Of a stretch of 64,000 nucleotides of DNA, positions 11,076-20,928 are shown piece after piece. The stretch is from Planctomycetota bacterium (lineage in GTDB: Bacteria; Planctomycetota; JACOTG01; JAJDCM01). Location of the stretch: assembly GCA_029260825.1 (NCBI GenBank), contig JAJDCM010000322.1, positions 1 to 64,000 on the forward strand, written 5' to 3'. The translations under genes and the position numbers were made by a program. Below the pieces are notes generated by a model. That model was not told where the DNA came from. It saw nothing but the letters and a program-made list of their open reading frames with translations, and searched no databases. How positions within the stretch are numbered: position 1 is the stretch's first letter; each line of letters starts with the position of its first letter.

Positions 11076-12221
11076 TTGAATATCGGTTTCGACCTCAGCG
11101 TTCAGGAGGATCGTCCGGCGGGGGTCGCTCGGCTCCAGCTTTCTCTCCTGGAGGGGCTCGAGCAGAACGAGGCGGATCACCGGTATTTTCTCTATTCCCG
11201 TGTCCCTGTCGATCTTCCGGTCGAGCTCGGCAGCCGGTTTCAGCGGGTTGTCACGAACCATCCGAAGATGACGCCCCGGCGATGGCGGTCTAAAGTCGTC
11301 ACCGGGTGCATCCGGGAAGATGGGATCGGCATCTTTCATTCCCCGTTCGTTGCCATTCCGTATCGAGGTCCGGGGGCGCGCATTGCTACCGCCCACGACA
11401 TCCCCTGGGTTCATCACGAGACGGTGAGGGAAGGCGGGTCGTTCCGGAAGGCTCTCGCCATCGGAAAGACGATGATCCGAGCGTCCCGGGTTCTTGTTCC
11501 TTCCGAGTTCACTCGCGCTGACCTTGTTGGACTCAAAGCCAATTATGCCCGGAAGGTCGAGGTCGTGCGGCCGGGTCTTCTTCGCCGGTTCTTTGCCGAG
11601 CCGACACCGCTTGCAAGAGTGCGTGAACTCTGCCGGAGCCTTGGCCTCCCGGATCCACCGTTCCTTCTAGCGGTGGGAACATTGCGCATGCGAAAGAACA
11701 TGAATCTGATTCTGCGGGCATTTGCCCGCCTTGCAAAACTCGATGTCGATGGGACTCGATTGCCACCGCTGGTGGTCGTGGGGGCAACGGATGAGCCCCC
11801 GGAGAAGTTGCGAGCGTGGGTGTCCGAGTTCCTCGATCCTTCCCGGGTCTTCTTCACCGGTTATCTGAAGGAAGAGGCACTTGTTCCTCTCTACGATGGA
11901 TCGGCTTGCTTCCTTTTTCCTTCCCTCCTGGAGGGCTTTGGTTTTCCTCCGCTTGAGGCGTTCGCCCGCCGGGTTCCGGTGGTTGCCTCAACTTCCGGGG
12001 CGGTCCCTGAAGTTCTTGGGACTTCAAACGCGCTTTTTGTCGCTCCGGATGACGAGGACGGTTGGGTGGAGGCCGTCATGCGGGTGCTTTCCGAGGAGTC
12101 GGTGCGTCGTTCTCTGATGGACTCGGGGATGAAGAGGGCTCAGTCCTTCAATTCCGCGGACTTTGGATCTCGTGTACTATCGATTTACGAGGAGTTGGAG
12201 TCGGAAGCCGTTCGAAGTTAG
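11076..12221 (+). CDS. glycosyltransferase family 4-type (GT-B)
   Basis: HSPFVAIPYRGPGARIATAHDIPWV; LLAVGTLRMRKNMNLILRAFARL; LFPSLLEGFGFPPLEAFARRVPVVAS. Confidence 0.85.
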   Translation: MNIGFDLSVQEDRPAGVARLQLSLLEGLEQNEADHRYFLYSRVPVDLPVELGSRFQRVVTNHPKMTPRRWRSKVVTGCIREDGIGIFHSPFVAIPYRGPGARIATAHDIPWVHHETVREGGSFRKALAIGKTMIRASRVLVPSEFTRADLVGLKANYARKVEVVRPGLLRRFFAEPTPLARVRELCRSLGLPDPPFLLAVGTLRMRKNMNLILRAFARLAKLDVDGTRLPPLVVVGATDEPPEKLRAWVSEFLDPSRVFFTGYLKEEALVPLYDGSACFLFPSLLEGFGFPPLEAFARRVPVVASTSGAVPEVLGTSNALFVAPDDEDGWVEAVMRVLSEESVRRSLMDSGMKRAQSFNSADFGSRVLSIYEELESEAVRS

Positions 12222-12369
12222 GGTCCACACTTGCATTATGATGTGCTATCCGATCCAATGACGGGTAGGGAATAGTCATTTTACTGGTTAACAGGTGGTC
12301 TAAGAGGGGAGCCCCCATCCACTGGTGATCCTTGACGGGTACGAAGTGGGTTCAACGGGCTATGAGAGG

Positions 12370-13719
12370 ATGTTTCTGGTGAAACCTCCGATTTCAATCA
12401 TCGAGGTCGTTCTTGCCGCTTTGAGCTGTGTGGTTTTTCTATGCCCCGCCCAGGGGGAAGAAACTCGCGGGCTCCCGATTCTGCAGCCGAATTTCATCGT
12501 GATCCTGACGGACGATCTGCGGGCTGATTGCCTGGGGTACGCCGGCAATCAGGTCGTGCGCACTCCTGTTCTGGACGCGTTTGCCGCGGAGTCGGCTTGC
12601 TTTACACAGATGTATACCTGCAATCCGCTCTGTAGTCCAAGTCGTTCGGTGATCCTGAGCGGCCTCTATTCTCACCAGGCGGCAAACGGAATCCTTTCCA
12701 ATCGATCTTGGGTGGATTTCCCGTCGGACACGACAACCCTGGCTTCAGAGCTCAATACCGCTGGTTACCGGACCGCCTTTATCGGGAAAACCCATCTCGG
12801 GGGGGATCCTCGAGCCTGGGGGTTTCAGGATGTTCCCATGTGGTTGCCCACCGGATCCATCGCGTATGAAGATCCGACCCTTTTTGTGAATGGTCGCTAC
12901 CGCCGTGTCGCCGGGAATATTACCCGATCGTTTGCGACTGCGGCCCTTCGCTTCTTGCGCCTTCGAGGGAACGGGAAGGCTCCCTGGTTGCTGTTCGTTT
13001 CAACCACTGCGCCCCACGGACCCTACTGCTGTACGGATACTTATCCTTACACTCAAAAAGAAATCGAAGCCGATCCTCCTCCGGATTTTCCTCCGGGTAC
13101 TCCCATGGACGAGTTCGATTGGGCCAGCTACTATGCGACGATTTCCGATCTGGATGCCGAAGTCGGTCGGATCTTGACCGAAGTGAACGATCTTGGCCTT
13201 CGGGAAAAGACCTACGTCCTGTTCACCAGCGACCAGGGCCTCATGGCCGGGAGTCATGATACCGGCCAGATCAAATCGGTCTGGTTTAACGAGGCGATCC
13301 GGGTGCCGGGTTTGTTTCGGGGGCCGGGAGTGAGTGCGGGGGACGTGAATGTTCCGGTGATGACCTTGGACATCCTCCCGACCTTGCTCGAGCTTGCGGG
13401 CATTCGGCCTCCGTCGACCCTCTCGGGAAAGAGTCTTGTGGGACCCATCCTGAACGGGAACCCCATCCACGATTCGGTCTTCTCGGAAAGCGAGACGTTT
13501 ACCGGTTCGGTCCCGACCTGGCAGATGGTGCGTTCCTATGAAGGGCTGAGCGCGGGCTTCAAGTACGTCATCGAGCCGGGCGAAGGAAACGAGTATCTCT
13601 ACGACGAAATCAAAGATCCCTTCGAGCTTCAGAACCTTCTCGATCTTCCCGACCCTCCCCAGAAGGTTTTGGATCGCCTCCGTCTTCTTCACAGCTCCTG
13701 GTTCACGTCGACGCCTTAG
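12370..13719 (+). CDS. type I (formylglycine) sulfatase
   Basis: PNFIVILTDDLRADCLG; CNPLCSPSRSVILSG (CxPSR FGly motif); GKTHLGGDPRAWGF. ORF opens at 12325; internal ATG at 12370 precedes a signal-like segment. Confidence 0.88.
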   Translation: MFLVKPPISIIEVVLAALSCVVFLCPAQGEETRGLPILQPNFIVILTDDLRADCLGYAGNQVVRTPVLDAFAAESACFTQMYTCNPLCSPSRSVILSGLYSHQAANGILSNRSWVDFPSDTTTLASELNTAGYRTAFIGKTHLGGDPRAWGFQDVPMWLPTGSIAYEDPTLFVNGRYRRVAGNITRSFATAALRFLRLRGNGKAPWLLFVSTTAPHGPYCCTDTYPYTQKEIEADPPPDFPPGTPMDEFDWASYYATISDLDAEVGRILTEVNDLGLREKTYVLFTSDQGLMAGSHDTGQIKSVWFNEAIRVPGLFRGPGVSAGDVNVPVMTLDILPTLLELAGIRPPSTLSGKSLVGPILNGNPIHDSVFSESETFTGSVPTWQMVRSYEGLSAGFKYVIEPGEGNEYLYDEIKDPFELQNLLDLPDPPQKVLDRLRLLHSSWFTSTP

Positions 13720-13741
13720 CAGCCTCTTCGTCGGCGAACCG

Positions 13742-14335
13742 CTACGTTCCCTTTGTGATCAGGAATGCTCCGAAAAAGAGCCCGGCTCCAATAGCCAAGA
13801 GCCCGATGACCACGAGCGCTTTGAAGATAAACCCTCTTTGGGCGATGTCCTCACGAAGAAGGCCTGACTCTTTCTTCCCGGCATAGGGGCTGAACTGGAG
13901 GGCCGAGTCTCTTGCCTGGAGATCGCTCCGCCCCGCCTGAAGGACTTCTTTTTTGGCGGGAGCCTGGCGAATTTCGTCCTCTTCTTTTGGAGGGAGAGGA
14001 GCCGCTTGTGGAGTGGGTTTTGGGGGCAGCGGTCTTCTGGGTCGAGCCGCCGCATCTCCCTCGAACCGGAGGAGGGTGGATCCGACCCGGATGGTATCTC
14101 CCACCTGAAGAGGGTTGCTTGTGGCGGGCACATCGTTGACCTTGGTGCCGTTTGAACTCTGCAGGTCGACCACGAAGTAGTCGTTCCCCGACCGGTAGAG
14201 CCGTGCGTGTCGCCGGGAAAGAGTGGTGTCAGCGAGACGAACTTCCGCCTCTTTTCCGCGTCCGATGATGGCCTTGTCGGGGAGGTCGAACCGTTCACCT
14301 TGGTTCTTTCCTTCCAGCACGATGATGGATGACAT
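13742..14335 (-). CDS. FHA-domain protein with C-terminal TM segment
   Basis: AIIGRGKEAEVRLADTTLSRRHARLYRSGNDYFVVDLQSSNGTKVN; C-terminal FKALVVIGLLAIGAGLFFGAFLI. The 535-aa ORF upstream extension overlaps the ABC ATPase antisense and is rejected. Confidence 0.85.
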   Translation of the reverse strand: MSSIIVLEGKNQGERFDLPDKAIIGRGKEAEVRLADTTLSRRHARLYRSGNDYFVVDLQSSNGTKVNDVPATSNPLQVGDTIRVGSTLLRFEGDAAARPRRPLPPKPTPQAAPLPPKEEDEIRQAPAKKEVLQAGRSDLQARDSALQFSPYAGKKESGLLREDIAQRGFIFKALVVIGLLAIGAGLFFGAFLITKGT

Positions 14336-14398
14336 CGCGCAAGTGTACCATGGAGTAAAAGAAGCGAGAAACAGGGTACGAAGCCAGGAGTTCAAGAA

Positions 14399-15274
14399 AT
14401 GAACGTGGACGGGCCAAAGGTCAAGGCTCATCATCTGAAGAAGGAATACCGGGATTTCTGGGGGCGGCGCCGGGTGCCGGCGCTCTCCAACTTCAGCCTC
14501 GAAATCCGGGCGGGTGAGGTCGTCGGTCTCGTGGGAAGAAATGGGTCGGGAAAGACCACCGCTCTCAAATGCCTTCTTGGTTTGATTCGACCGACCCAGG
14601 GTGACGTCGAAGTCCTTTCCGGGGATCCACGAGATCCGGCGGTTCGACGGCAGGTCGGCTACGTCCCCGAGAAAACCGACCTGAACCCGCTTCTCACGCC
14701 CGTCGAACTCTTTCACTATCACGGTCGTCTCCTGGGAGTGGATCCGGCCACCCGGCGGAAAAGGACCGATGAACTCCTCTCCAAGCTTGACCTGCAGCGG
14801 GATTCCAGGAGACAGCTTCGACGCCTGTCCCTCGGAACCGCACGAAGAACGGCCCTGGGTGTGGCCCTCATGAATGAGCCAAAAGTCCTCTTTCTTGATG
14901 AGCCTCTTTCGGCGGTTGACCCGGAAGGGGTGGCTCGTTTTCGTGATCTCCTGATGGGGCTCAAGGGGAGGGGGGCGGCGATTCTTCTTTCGTCCCACAT
15001 CCTCTCTCATCTTCCGGACATCGCGGACAGGATCCTCTTTCTTCACGACGGAGAGATCAAACTCTCGGGAGGGGTGGATGAGATCTTGAAGAGGGACGAG
15101 GGGACTCGCCTTGCGCTTTCCGGGCTGAGCGAAGGCCAGGTCGAAGAGGTCATCCGGGAAATTCGAGCCCGGGGCGGGAAGGTCGAGGATGTCGGGCCGG
15201 GCCGTCGGAGCCTGGAGAGCCTCTATCTGGAAATCGTCGGCTCCTTCCGGGCGGAGGGAGAGGATGGTCCATGA
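14399..15274 (+). CDS. ABC transporter ATP-binding protein
   Basis: Walker A LVGRNGSGKTTAL, signature-like LSLGTARR, Walker B VLFLDEPLSAVDPEG. Confidence 0.9.
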   Translation: MNVDGPKVKAHHLKKEYRDFWGRRRVPALSNFSLEIRAGEVVGLVGRNGSGKTTALKCLLGLIRPTQGDVEVLSGDPRDPAVRRQVGYVPEKTDLNPLLTPVELFHYHGRLLGVDPATRRKRTDELLSKLDLQRDSRRQLRRLSLGTARRTALGVALMNEPKVLFLDEPLSAVDPEGVARFRDLLMGLKGRGAAILLSSHILSHLPDIADRILFLHDGEIKLSGGVDEILKRDEGTRLALSGLSEGQVEEVIREIRARGGKVEDVGPGRRSLESLYLEIVGSFRAEGEDGP

Positions 15275-16512
15275 TTCTCCTGGTTCTTTCTGAAGCTCTG
15301 CACTGCCTCCGTGTCCTGACTCGATCGCCCTATCTCTTGCCGTTTGCAATCGGGTTTCTTGTCGTTCGGGGCTTTCTTCTGATCTCTTTGGGTGAGGACG
15401 CGACTCTTCCCGAGCAGGAGATGCGGGCCAGGCTAAGCCTTGCCCTGATTTCGGTTCCCCTTTCGATTTATCTGGCCATGTACACGGTCACGAGAGATCG
15501 TTCTTCAGCCTCCTCGATTCTCTCCATTTCCGGGAAGCTTGGCTGGTCGGGGTTCCTCCTCGGCCGGGGTCTTGGGGGTTGTCTCTTCCTGGCTTGTTTC
15601 TGGGGAATGGCTCTGATCGCGGATGTTGGCGTCTTTTCCTTTTTCGAATCGGAGTCCGGGGAGAAAAAGCCCCGACCCGCCAGCCGCTTTGCGCGGTACG
15701 TCCCCGGGGAAAGGGAAATCACGAGGGACTCGGAGGGCTATTTCTGGCTCCGCAAGGGGAAGGGCGTGGCGACATTTCGGTTTGCTCCCTCGGGTCGGGA
15801 GGGGCGGGCTGAATTTGTTTACGCCCGAGCTCGTGTGCGCTGGATGCCCGGCGCCGAACAGGTCTCCCGGAGCATCGGTCTTACCTATGAGTTTTCCGAC
15901 CTTCGGGGAAACGGGGAGAATGGAGAAGAGCCAGAGACCGGGAGGCTCCTTCTTTCCGGGGCCTGCGGGGTGAAGGCGCCGGTGCCTGATTGGCTCGCGG
16001 ACGGGGGCCAGGCCTTTTTGCTCCACTTGTCGGTCCCTTCGAAGGCCGGAGTGGTCGGCCTCGAGCAGGGTCGGATCATGTGCCTTGGGGCCGTTTCGGC
16101 CTATCCTCCTTTTTATGCCAAGACTCTCCTTTCTCTTCTGGCCCTCTGCTGTTACCTGCATCTCATCACCGTCTTCGTATCGGCGTCCATCTCCGGTCTG
16201 GTCGGGCTGGGGGTCTCCCTCGGGCTCACCGTTCTGGGATCGGTGAGGCACCTTCTTCTGGAAGCCATCGGGACGGAGGGGTTTGAGGCATCTTCTCAGA
16301 TGAGCTGGCTTCTGGCCCTTCAGGTGAAGCTCCTCCGGCTCGTCACGATTCCAAGCCCGCGTCTCTCAGATCTTTGGAGTCCCGGGTTTCTGATGGATCG
16401 GGTCGATCTTCCTCTGGGCTTCCTTGCTTCGGACGCAGGAGTTTTGGCATTGTACTGCCTTCCGTTTTTTGTTATTGCGTGGGCCCTTTGTTGGATGCGA
16501 GAGGGCCGGTGA
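15271..16512 (+). CDS. putative ABC transporter permease-associated membrane protein
   Basis: Overlaps ABC ATPase stop (ATGA-type coupling); multiple hydrophobic segments. Confidence 0.55.
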   Translation: MILLVLSEALHCLRVLTRSPYLLPFAIGFLVVRGFLLISLGEDATLPEQEMRARLSLALISVPLSIYLAMYTVTRDRSSASSILSISGKLGWSGFLLGRGLGGCLFLACFWGMALIADVGVFSFFESESGEKKPRPASRFARYVPGEREITRDSEGYFWLRKGKGVATFRFAPSGREGRAEFVYARARVRWMPGAEQVSRSIGLTYEFSDLRGNGENGEEPETGRLLLSGACGVKAPVPDWLADGGQAFLLHLSVPSKAGVVGLEQGRIMCLGAVSAYPPFYAKTLLSLLALCCYLHLITVFVSASISGLVGLGVSLGLTVLGSVRHLLLEAIGTEGFEASSQMSWLLALQVKLLRLVTIPSPRLSDLWSPGFLMDRVDLPLGFLASDAGVLALYCLPFFVIAWALCWMREGR

Positions 16513-16588
16513 GCGTGTTCTCTTTGGCTTGAACGCCGGTATTTTCCCGGCGAGCCCCGGAGATCAACTTCATTGAAGCGATCTTGTA

Positions 16589-17590
16589 TTGATGCGAAGC
16601 GGCCTGATTCTTTTCACGCTCCTACTTCTTGTGGTGGCACAGTTTCTGGTGATCCGAGCTCTTGAGCCATCTGGTGTTGTTTCCAGGTCGGCTTCCGGTC
16701 TCACCGAGATTGACGATGCGACCGGTGGCGAGGATGGAGCGACCAGGCTCGAAAGACAGGCGATGTTCGCGCCTGACTTACCCGGAGTTTTGTTGGCCGG
16801 GTTTCGGGGCCTGGTGGTGGACCTCCTGTTTCTCAAGGCGCAGAGTGATCTTCGCCGGGGGGATAAGTGGGTTCTTCCGGAAGATTACCGCCTGATCGTC
16901 TCCCTGATGCCGCACAATGTCGAAATCTGGGACTTTTTGGCCTATCAGCTATCGTTCAACCTGGCGGACGAGGACCTTGAATCAAGGCGAGTCTGGCATC
17001 GAGAAGGACTGCGTTTTCTCGACGAAGGGCTGGCTGAAAACCCGGATTCTCCCCTTCTTCATCATTTAAAGGGTCGAATCCTGAGCCGGAGGCTGTTTGA
17101 TCCGGCTTTTGCTTGGTTGAAGGATGAGCACCTCCGGTTGGAGGGAGAGAGTGATCTGGCTCGGGCTGCCCACCATTTTCGGCGGGCATCAGAGCTTCTG
17201 CCGGACGAGCCAAGCTACTCGTTGGCCTGGGCCTCGGTCGAGATTGATCTTGGCGAGGAACGGGCCATGAGCGGCGATCTTGATCAGGCTTGTAAAGCGT
17301 TTGTTCGGGCCAGAGCGGCTGTAGGACGCTCCATTGCCCGTGGAGAGGAGGGGGGACTCGGCTTTCGAGTCGCCTGGCCTCGCATCAACCTCGCCCTGGA
17401 TGCTGTGGTTCAAAGCCGTAAGGCCTTGGCCGGGAAGGGCGGGTTTGACGGTACCGAAATCGACGGGGCCGTGAAGTTGCTGAACGACTTCAAGGCAATT
17501 GACCCCGAGAGTGAAGCTGCCTGGGTGGATGAACTCTTGCGCCGGCTTTTGGCGCGGCGCTCAAGAAACCCGGCAGGAGTTGACGAATAA
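16589..17590 (+). CDS. hypothetical membrane-anchored helical (TPR-like) protein
   Basis: N-terminal TM (LILFTLLLLVVAQFLVI); helical repeat-like body. Confidence 0.5.
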   Translation: MMRSGLILFTLLLLVVAQFLVIRALEPSGVVSRSASGLTEIDDATGGEDGATRLERQAMFAPDLPGVLLAGFRGLVVDLLFLKAQSDLRRGDKWVLPEDYRLIVSLMPHNVEIWDFLAYQLSFNLADEDLESRRVWHREGLRFLDEGLAENPDSPLLHHLKGRILSRRLFDPAFAWLKDEHLRLEGESDLARAAHHFRRASELLPDEPSYSLAWASVEIDLGEERAMSGDLDQACKAFVRARAAVGRSIARGEEGGLGFRVAWPRINLALDAVVQSRKALAGKGGFDGTEIDGAVKLLNDFKAIDPESEAAWVDELLRRLLARRSRNPAGVDE

Positions 17591-17613
17591 TCCGTGAATT
17601 TGATCGCAAGGCA

Positions 17614-17644
17614 CTGCCCTCGATGACAGGGCAGGCCTTTTTTG
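17614..17644 (+). terminator. probable Rho-independent terminator
   Basis: CTGCCCT-cgatgac-AGGGCAG hairpin followed by GCCTTTTTT, downstream of the 16589-17590 CDS. Confidence 0.7.
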
Positions 17645-17689
17645 GAAATCGATCTGAGAAGAATCAGAGGTCGAGGAAGAGGGAGTTAA

Positions 17690-19828
17690 ATGGAAGAGTT
17701 TGGACAGATTCTCACGATAGTGATCCCGATCGTCGGGCTTATTTTTGCCTTCAATCTTTACAAGAAGATCCTGAAGGAGCCGGAAGGCACCGACAAGATG
17801 AAAAAGATCGCCAAGGCGGTGCAGGATGGGGCTCGAGCCTTCATCACCACCGAGTACAAGGTGATCTCGATTTTTGCCGTCGTGCTCTTTGTTGTTCTGG
17901 GGCTGGGCATCAACTGGGGAACCGCATTTTGCTACATCCTCGGTGCGGCGATTTCTGCCACCGCTGGCTACGTCGGTCTTCGAGTTGCCACCATGGCTGC
18001 GGTTCGAACCACGGAAGGTGCGAAAACGAGCCTGAGCAAGGCTCTTGAGATTGCCTTTTCGAGTGGTTCGGTCATGGGCTTCACCGTGGTGGGTCTTGGC
18101 CTCATGGGCCTTTCCATCCTGCTCATTTTCCTGGATCCGACCGAGGTGTTTGGGTTCAGTCTCGGGGCCTCCTCGATCGCTCTGTTCGCTCGCGTCGGTG
18201 GAGGAATCTTCACCAAGGCGGCTGATGTTGGAGCCGACCTGGTGGGCAAGGTTGAGGCTGGAATTCCCGAGGATGATCCACGAAACCCGGCAGTGATCGC
18301 CGACAACGTTGGTGACAATGTTGGTGATGTCGCCGGGATGGGGGCCGACCTCTTCGAGAGCTATGTGGGATCCATCATTGCCTCGGTGGCGATTGCCGCG
18401 CTCATCGGAGCTTCGATGGCCGGTGAGTGGACGGCGGGACAGGCGTTTCCCGTGCTTCTTGCCGCCCTGGGTATCCTGGCTTCGATCGCTGGTACGTTCT
18501 TCGTCAAGACCGAAGACGAAACCGAACTCCACGCCGCTCTCTTCAAGGGGCTCCTGGTTTCAAGCGGTATAGTCCTCGGCTTTGCCGCGATCCTGACTCT
18601 TCTGCTGGATCTCGACTTTACCTGGAACGGCAAGGAATACGGAAGCTGGGGAGTCTTCTTCTCGGTCTTCTGCGGCCTGGCTCTGGGAGTCGTGGTCGGA
18701 AAGATAACCGAATACTACACGTCTGAATCCAAGCCACCGGCTCGGGAGATCGCCAAGCAATCCGAGACCGGAGCCGCGACCAACCTGATTCACGGTCTTG
18801 CGGTTGGAATGGCCTCGACGGCTCTTCCCGTGGTGTTCGTCTGTATTGCCATCGGCCTCTCCTATTACTTTGCTGACCTTTACGGCATTGCCATTGCCGC
18901 AGTAGGGATGCTTTCGACCCTGGGCATTTCTCTTGGGGTTGACGCCTACGGTCCTGTGGCTGACAACGCGGGTGGAATTGCCGAAATGGCCGAGTGTGAT
19001 CCCGAGATTCGAAAGAGGACGGATGCGCTCGACGCGGTTGGAAACACGACCGCCGCCATCGGAAAGGGTTTTGCCATCGGCTCCGCCGCTCTGACTGCTC
19101 TTGCTCTTTTTGCGACCTATTGCCAGAGCGCCAAGCTTACCGACGGCATCAACATCGTCGAGCCCATCGTGATCATCGGACTTCTCCTTGGAGGCATGTT
19201 GCCCTTCCTCTTCTCGTCGCTGACGATGCAGGCGGTGGGCCGGGCCGCGAACAAGATGATCGAAGAAGTTCGACGTCAGTTCCGGGAGAACAAGGGCATC
19301 ATGGAAGGAACCGTGGAGCCTGACTACGCTCGCTGCGTTTCCATCAGCACCAAGGCTTCCTTGATGGAGATGGTGATTCCCGGCCTCATGGCTGTGATCG
19401 CTCCCATCTTGATCGGTTGCCTTCTTGGTCCTGAGGCTCTCGGAGGCATGCTTGCCGGATCTTTGGTGACCGGCGTTCTCATGGCGATCAACATGTCCAA
19501 TGCCGGTGGCGCCTGGGACAATGCCAAGAAGTACATCGAGAGTGGTGCCCATGGTGGCAAGGGATCCGACGCTCACAAGGCGGCGGTTGTCGGCGACACG
19601 GTTGGAGATCCGTTCAAAGATACTTCCGGTCCGTCCCTCAATATTCTCGTGAAGCTGATGAGCATCGTGGCGCTGGTATTCATTCCCTTGTTCATCAGCA
19701 TTCACAGTGATGATGAGGGAGATACGAGTTCCAATGCGACTCTTTCTGCGCCCGCTAGCCTTCCCGATCACGGGGTGGCAAAGGGCGAAGAGGATGAGTC
19801 AGAAGAGAAGAACGAAGAAGAAGGCTAG
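17690..19828 (+). CDS. hppA: membrane-bound proton/sodium-translocating pyrophosphatase (probably K+-dependent)
   Basis: [45 protein letters not shown] (Ala at the K+-dependence position); [24 protein letters not shown]. Confidence 0.95.
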   Translation: MEEFGQILTIVIPIVGLIFAFNLYKKILKEPEGTDKMKKIAKAVQDGARAFITTEYKVISIFAVVLFVVLGLGINWGTAFCYILGAAISATAGYVGLRVATMAAVRTTEGAKTSLSKALEIAFSSGSVMGFTVVGLGLMGLSILLIFLDPTEVFGFSLGASSIALFARVGGGIFTKAADVGADLVGKVEAGIPEDDPRNPAVIADNVGDNVGDVAGMGADLFESYVGSIIASVAIAALIGASMAGEWTAGQAFPVLLAALGILASIAGTFFVKTEDETELHAALFKGLLVSSGIVLGFAAILTLLLDLDFTWNGKEYGSWGVFFSVFCGLALGVVVGKITEYYTSESKPPAREIAKQSETGAATNLIHGLAVGMASTALPVVFVCIAIGLSYYFADLYGIAIAAVGMLSTLGISLGVDAYGPVADNAGGIAEMAECDPEIRKRTDALDAVGNTTAAIGKGFAIGSAALTALALFATYCQSAKLTDGINIVEPIVIIGLLLGGMLPFLFSSLTMQAVGRAANKMIEEVRRQFRENKGIMEGTVEPDYARCVSISTKASLMEMVIPGLMAVIAPILIGCLLGPEALGGMLAGSLVTGVLMAINMSNAGGAWDNAKKYIESGAHGGKGSDAHKAAVVGDTVGDPFKDTSGPSLNILVKLMSIVALVFIPLFISIHSDDEGDTSSNATLSAPASLPDHGVAKGEEDESEEKNEEEG

Positions 19829-19881
19829 TCGTTACTCGCTCATGCGTCGCGCGCAATCAGGCGTGCGACGCAATCAGCGAG

Positions 19882-20346
19882 ATGAATCGATGTAGCTCGA
19901 GGAGGTTCACCATCGAGCCCAAGAAGCTTGCCGAATTCTGCGCCCGTTTGGCTGCAGAGAAGAAGGCAGAAAAGATTGCGGTCTTGCACGTCGGCGAATT
20001 GCTGGCGATTGTCGAGTATTTTGTGATTTGCACCGGCCTGAACACCCGTCAGGTGAAGAGCATCGCCGAAGAAATCGACAAGAGTGCGAAGAGAGAAGGG
20101 GTCAAGAAGCTGTTCATTGACGGCACCGAGCACGGGAAATGGGTCTGTCTCGATTTCTCGGATGTGGTGGTGCACGTCATGCTTCCCGAACAGCGGGAGT
20201 TCTACGGCCTTGAGCACCTCTGGGCCGATGCGCCTCGACACACGATCGAGGGAATCACCAACAGAAAACCCAGGTCGGATTCTGATTCCGATTCGGATTC
20301 CGAATCAGAATCGGAAACTCTGGATGGTGCCGAAGCCGCCAGTTGA
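19882..20346 (+). CDS. rsfS: ribosomal silencing factor RsfS
   Basis: VLHVGELLAIVEYFVICTGLNTRQVKSIAEEI...WVCLDFSDVVVHVMLPEQREFYGLEHLWADAP. Confidence 0.85.
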   Translation: MNRCSSRRFTIEPKKLAEFCARLAAEKKAEKIAVLHVGELLAIVEYFVICTGLNTRQVKSIAEEIDKSAKREGVKKLFIDGTEHGKWVCLDFSDVVVHVMLPEQREFYGLEHLWADAPRHTIEGITNRKPRSDSDSDSDSESESETLDGAEAAS

Positions 20347-20353
20347 CGGGCTG

Positions 20354-20812
20354 CTACGGCATGAAGAGAGTTGAGCTATCCAGGGGAAGCCCCAGGGTCT
20401 TCAGGTAGAGGAAGAGCTGGGTGCGGTGATGCACCTCGTGCAGGATCAGTCCCATGAACGCCACTTCTGCTTTGATGGCGGGCTGTCCGGGCGGGTTCAC
20501 GTCCTTGTTCAGGAACTTCCCCTCCGGAAACTCCTTCATCGCTTTAAGAGTCCTGGCGTAGGTTTGATCCAGTAGTTTGACCACGGCATCCACCGTTTCC
20601 ATCTGCTCTTCGGTGTCCGGGTTCCAGTCGTCGGAAACAATCCCGTTTCGGGTCATGGATTCGGCGAAGATGAAGTGGTTGGCCAGCTCCTTGATGGAGA
20701 ACATGTTGTCCTGGGGGCGAAAGTTGAATTGATCCTCGGGGATCATCGCCACGAGTCGCCGGGTCGCGGTGCGGACGAACTTCAGGTACTCGAGAAAACC
20801 ACTCTTGGTCAT
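20354..20812 (-). CDS. DinB-like metalloenzyme superfamily protein
   Basis: MIPEDQFNFRPQDNMFSIKELANHFIFAE; LILHEVHHRTQLFLYLKTLG (C-terminal HxxxHRxQ). Confidence 0.8.
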   Translation of the reverse strand: MTKSGFLEYLKFVRTATRRLVAMIPEDQFNFRPQDNMFSIKELANHFIFAESMTRNGIVSDDWNPDTEEQMETVDAVVKLLDQTYARTLKAMKEFPEGKFLNKDVNPPGQPAIKAEVAFMGLILHEVHHRTQLFLYLKTLGLPLDSSTLFMP

Positions 20813-20928
20813 GGGATGGACTCGCTATTCCTGGGTGACTGATCCGGCCAGAACTCGGATCACACTTCTCTGCCTGGCCCGACCGGTTCCTGAACCCGCA
20901 CATTACCAAAAACAGGGTCTGCCGGAGC

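Noticed and set aside
13742-15349. 535-aa minus-strand ORF
   Set aside because: The N-terminal two thirds are antisense to the ABC ATPase; only the FHA part from ATG 14335 is supported.
18560-19771. 403-aa minus-strand ORF opposite hppA
   Set aside because: Shadow of a conserved membrane PPase frame; low-complexity His/Gly-rich composition.
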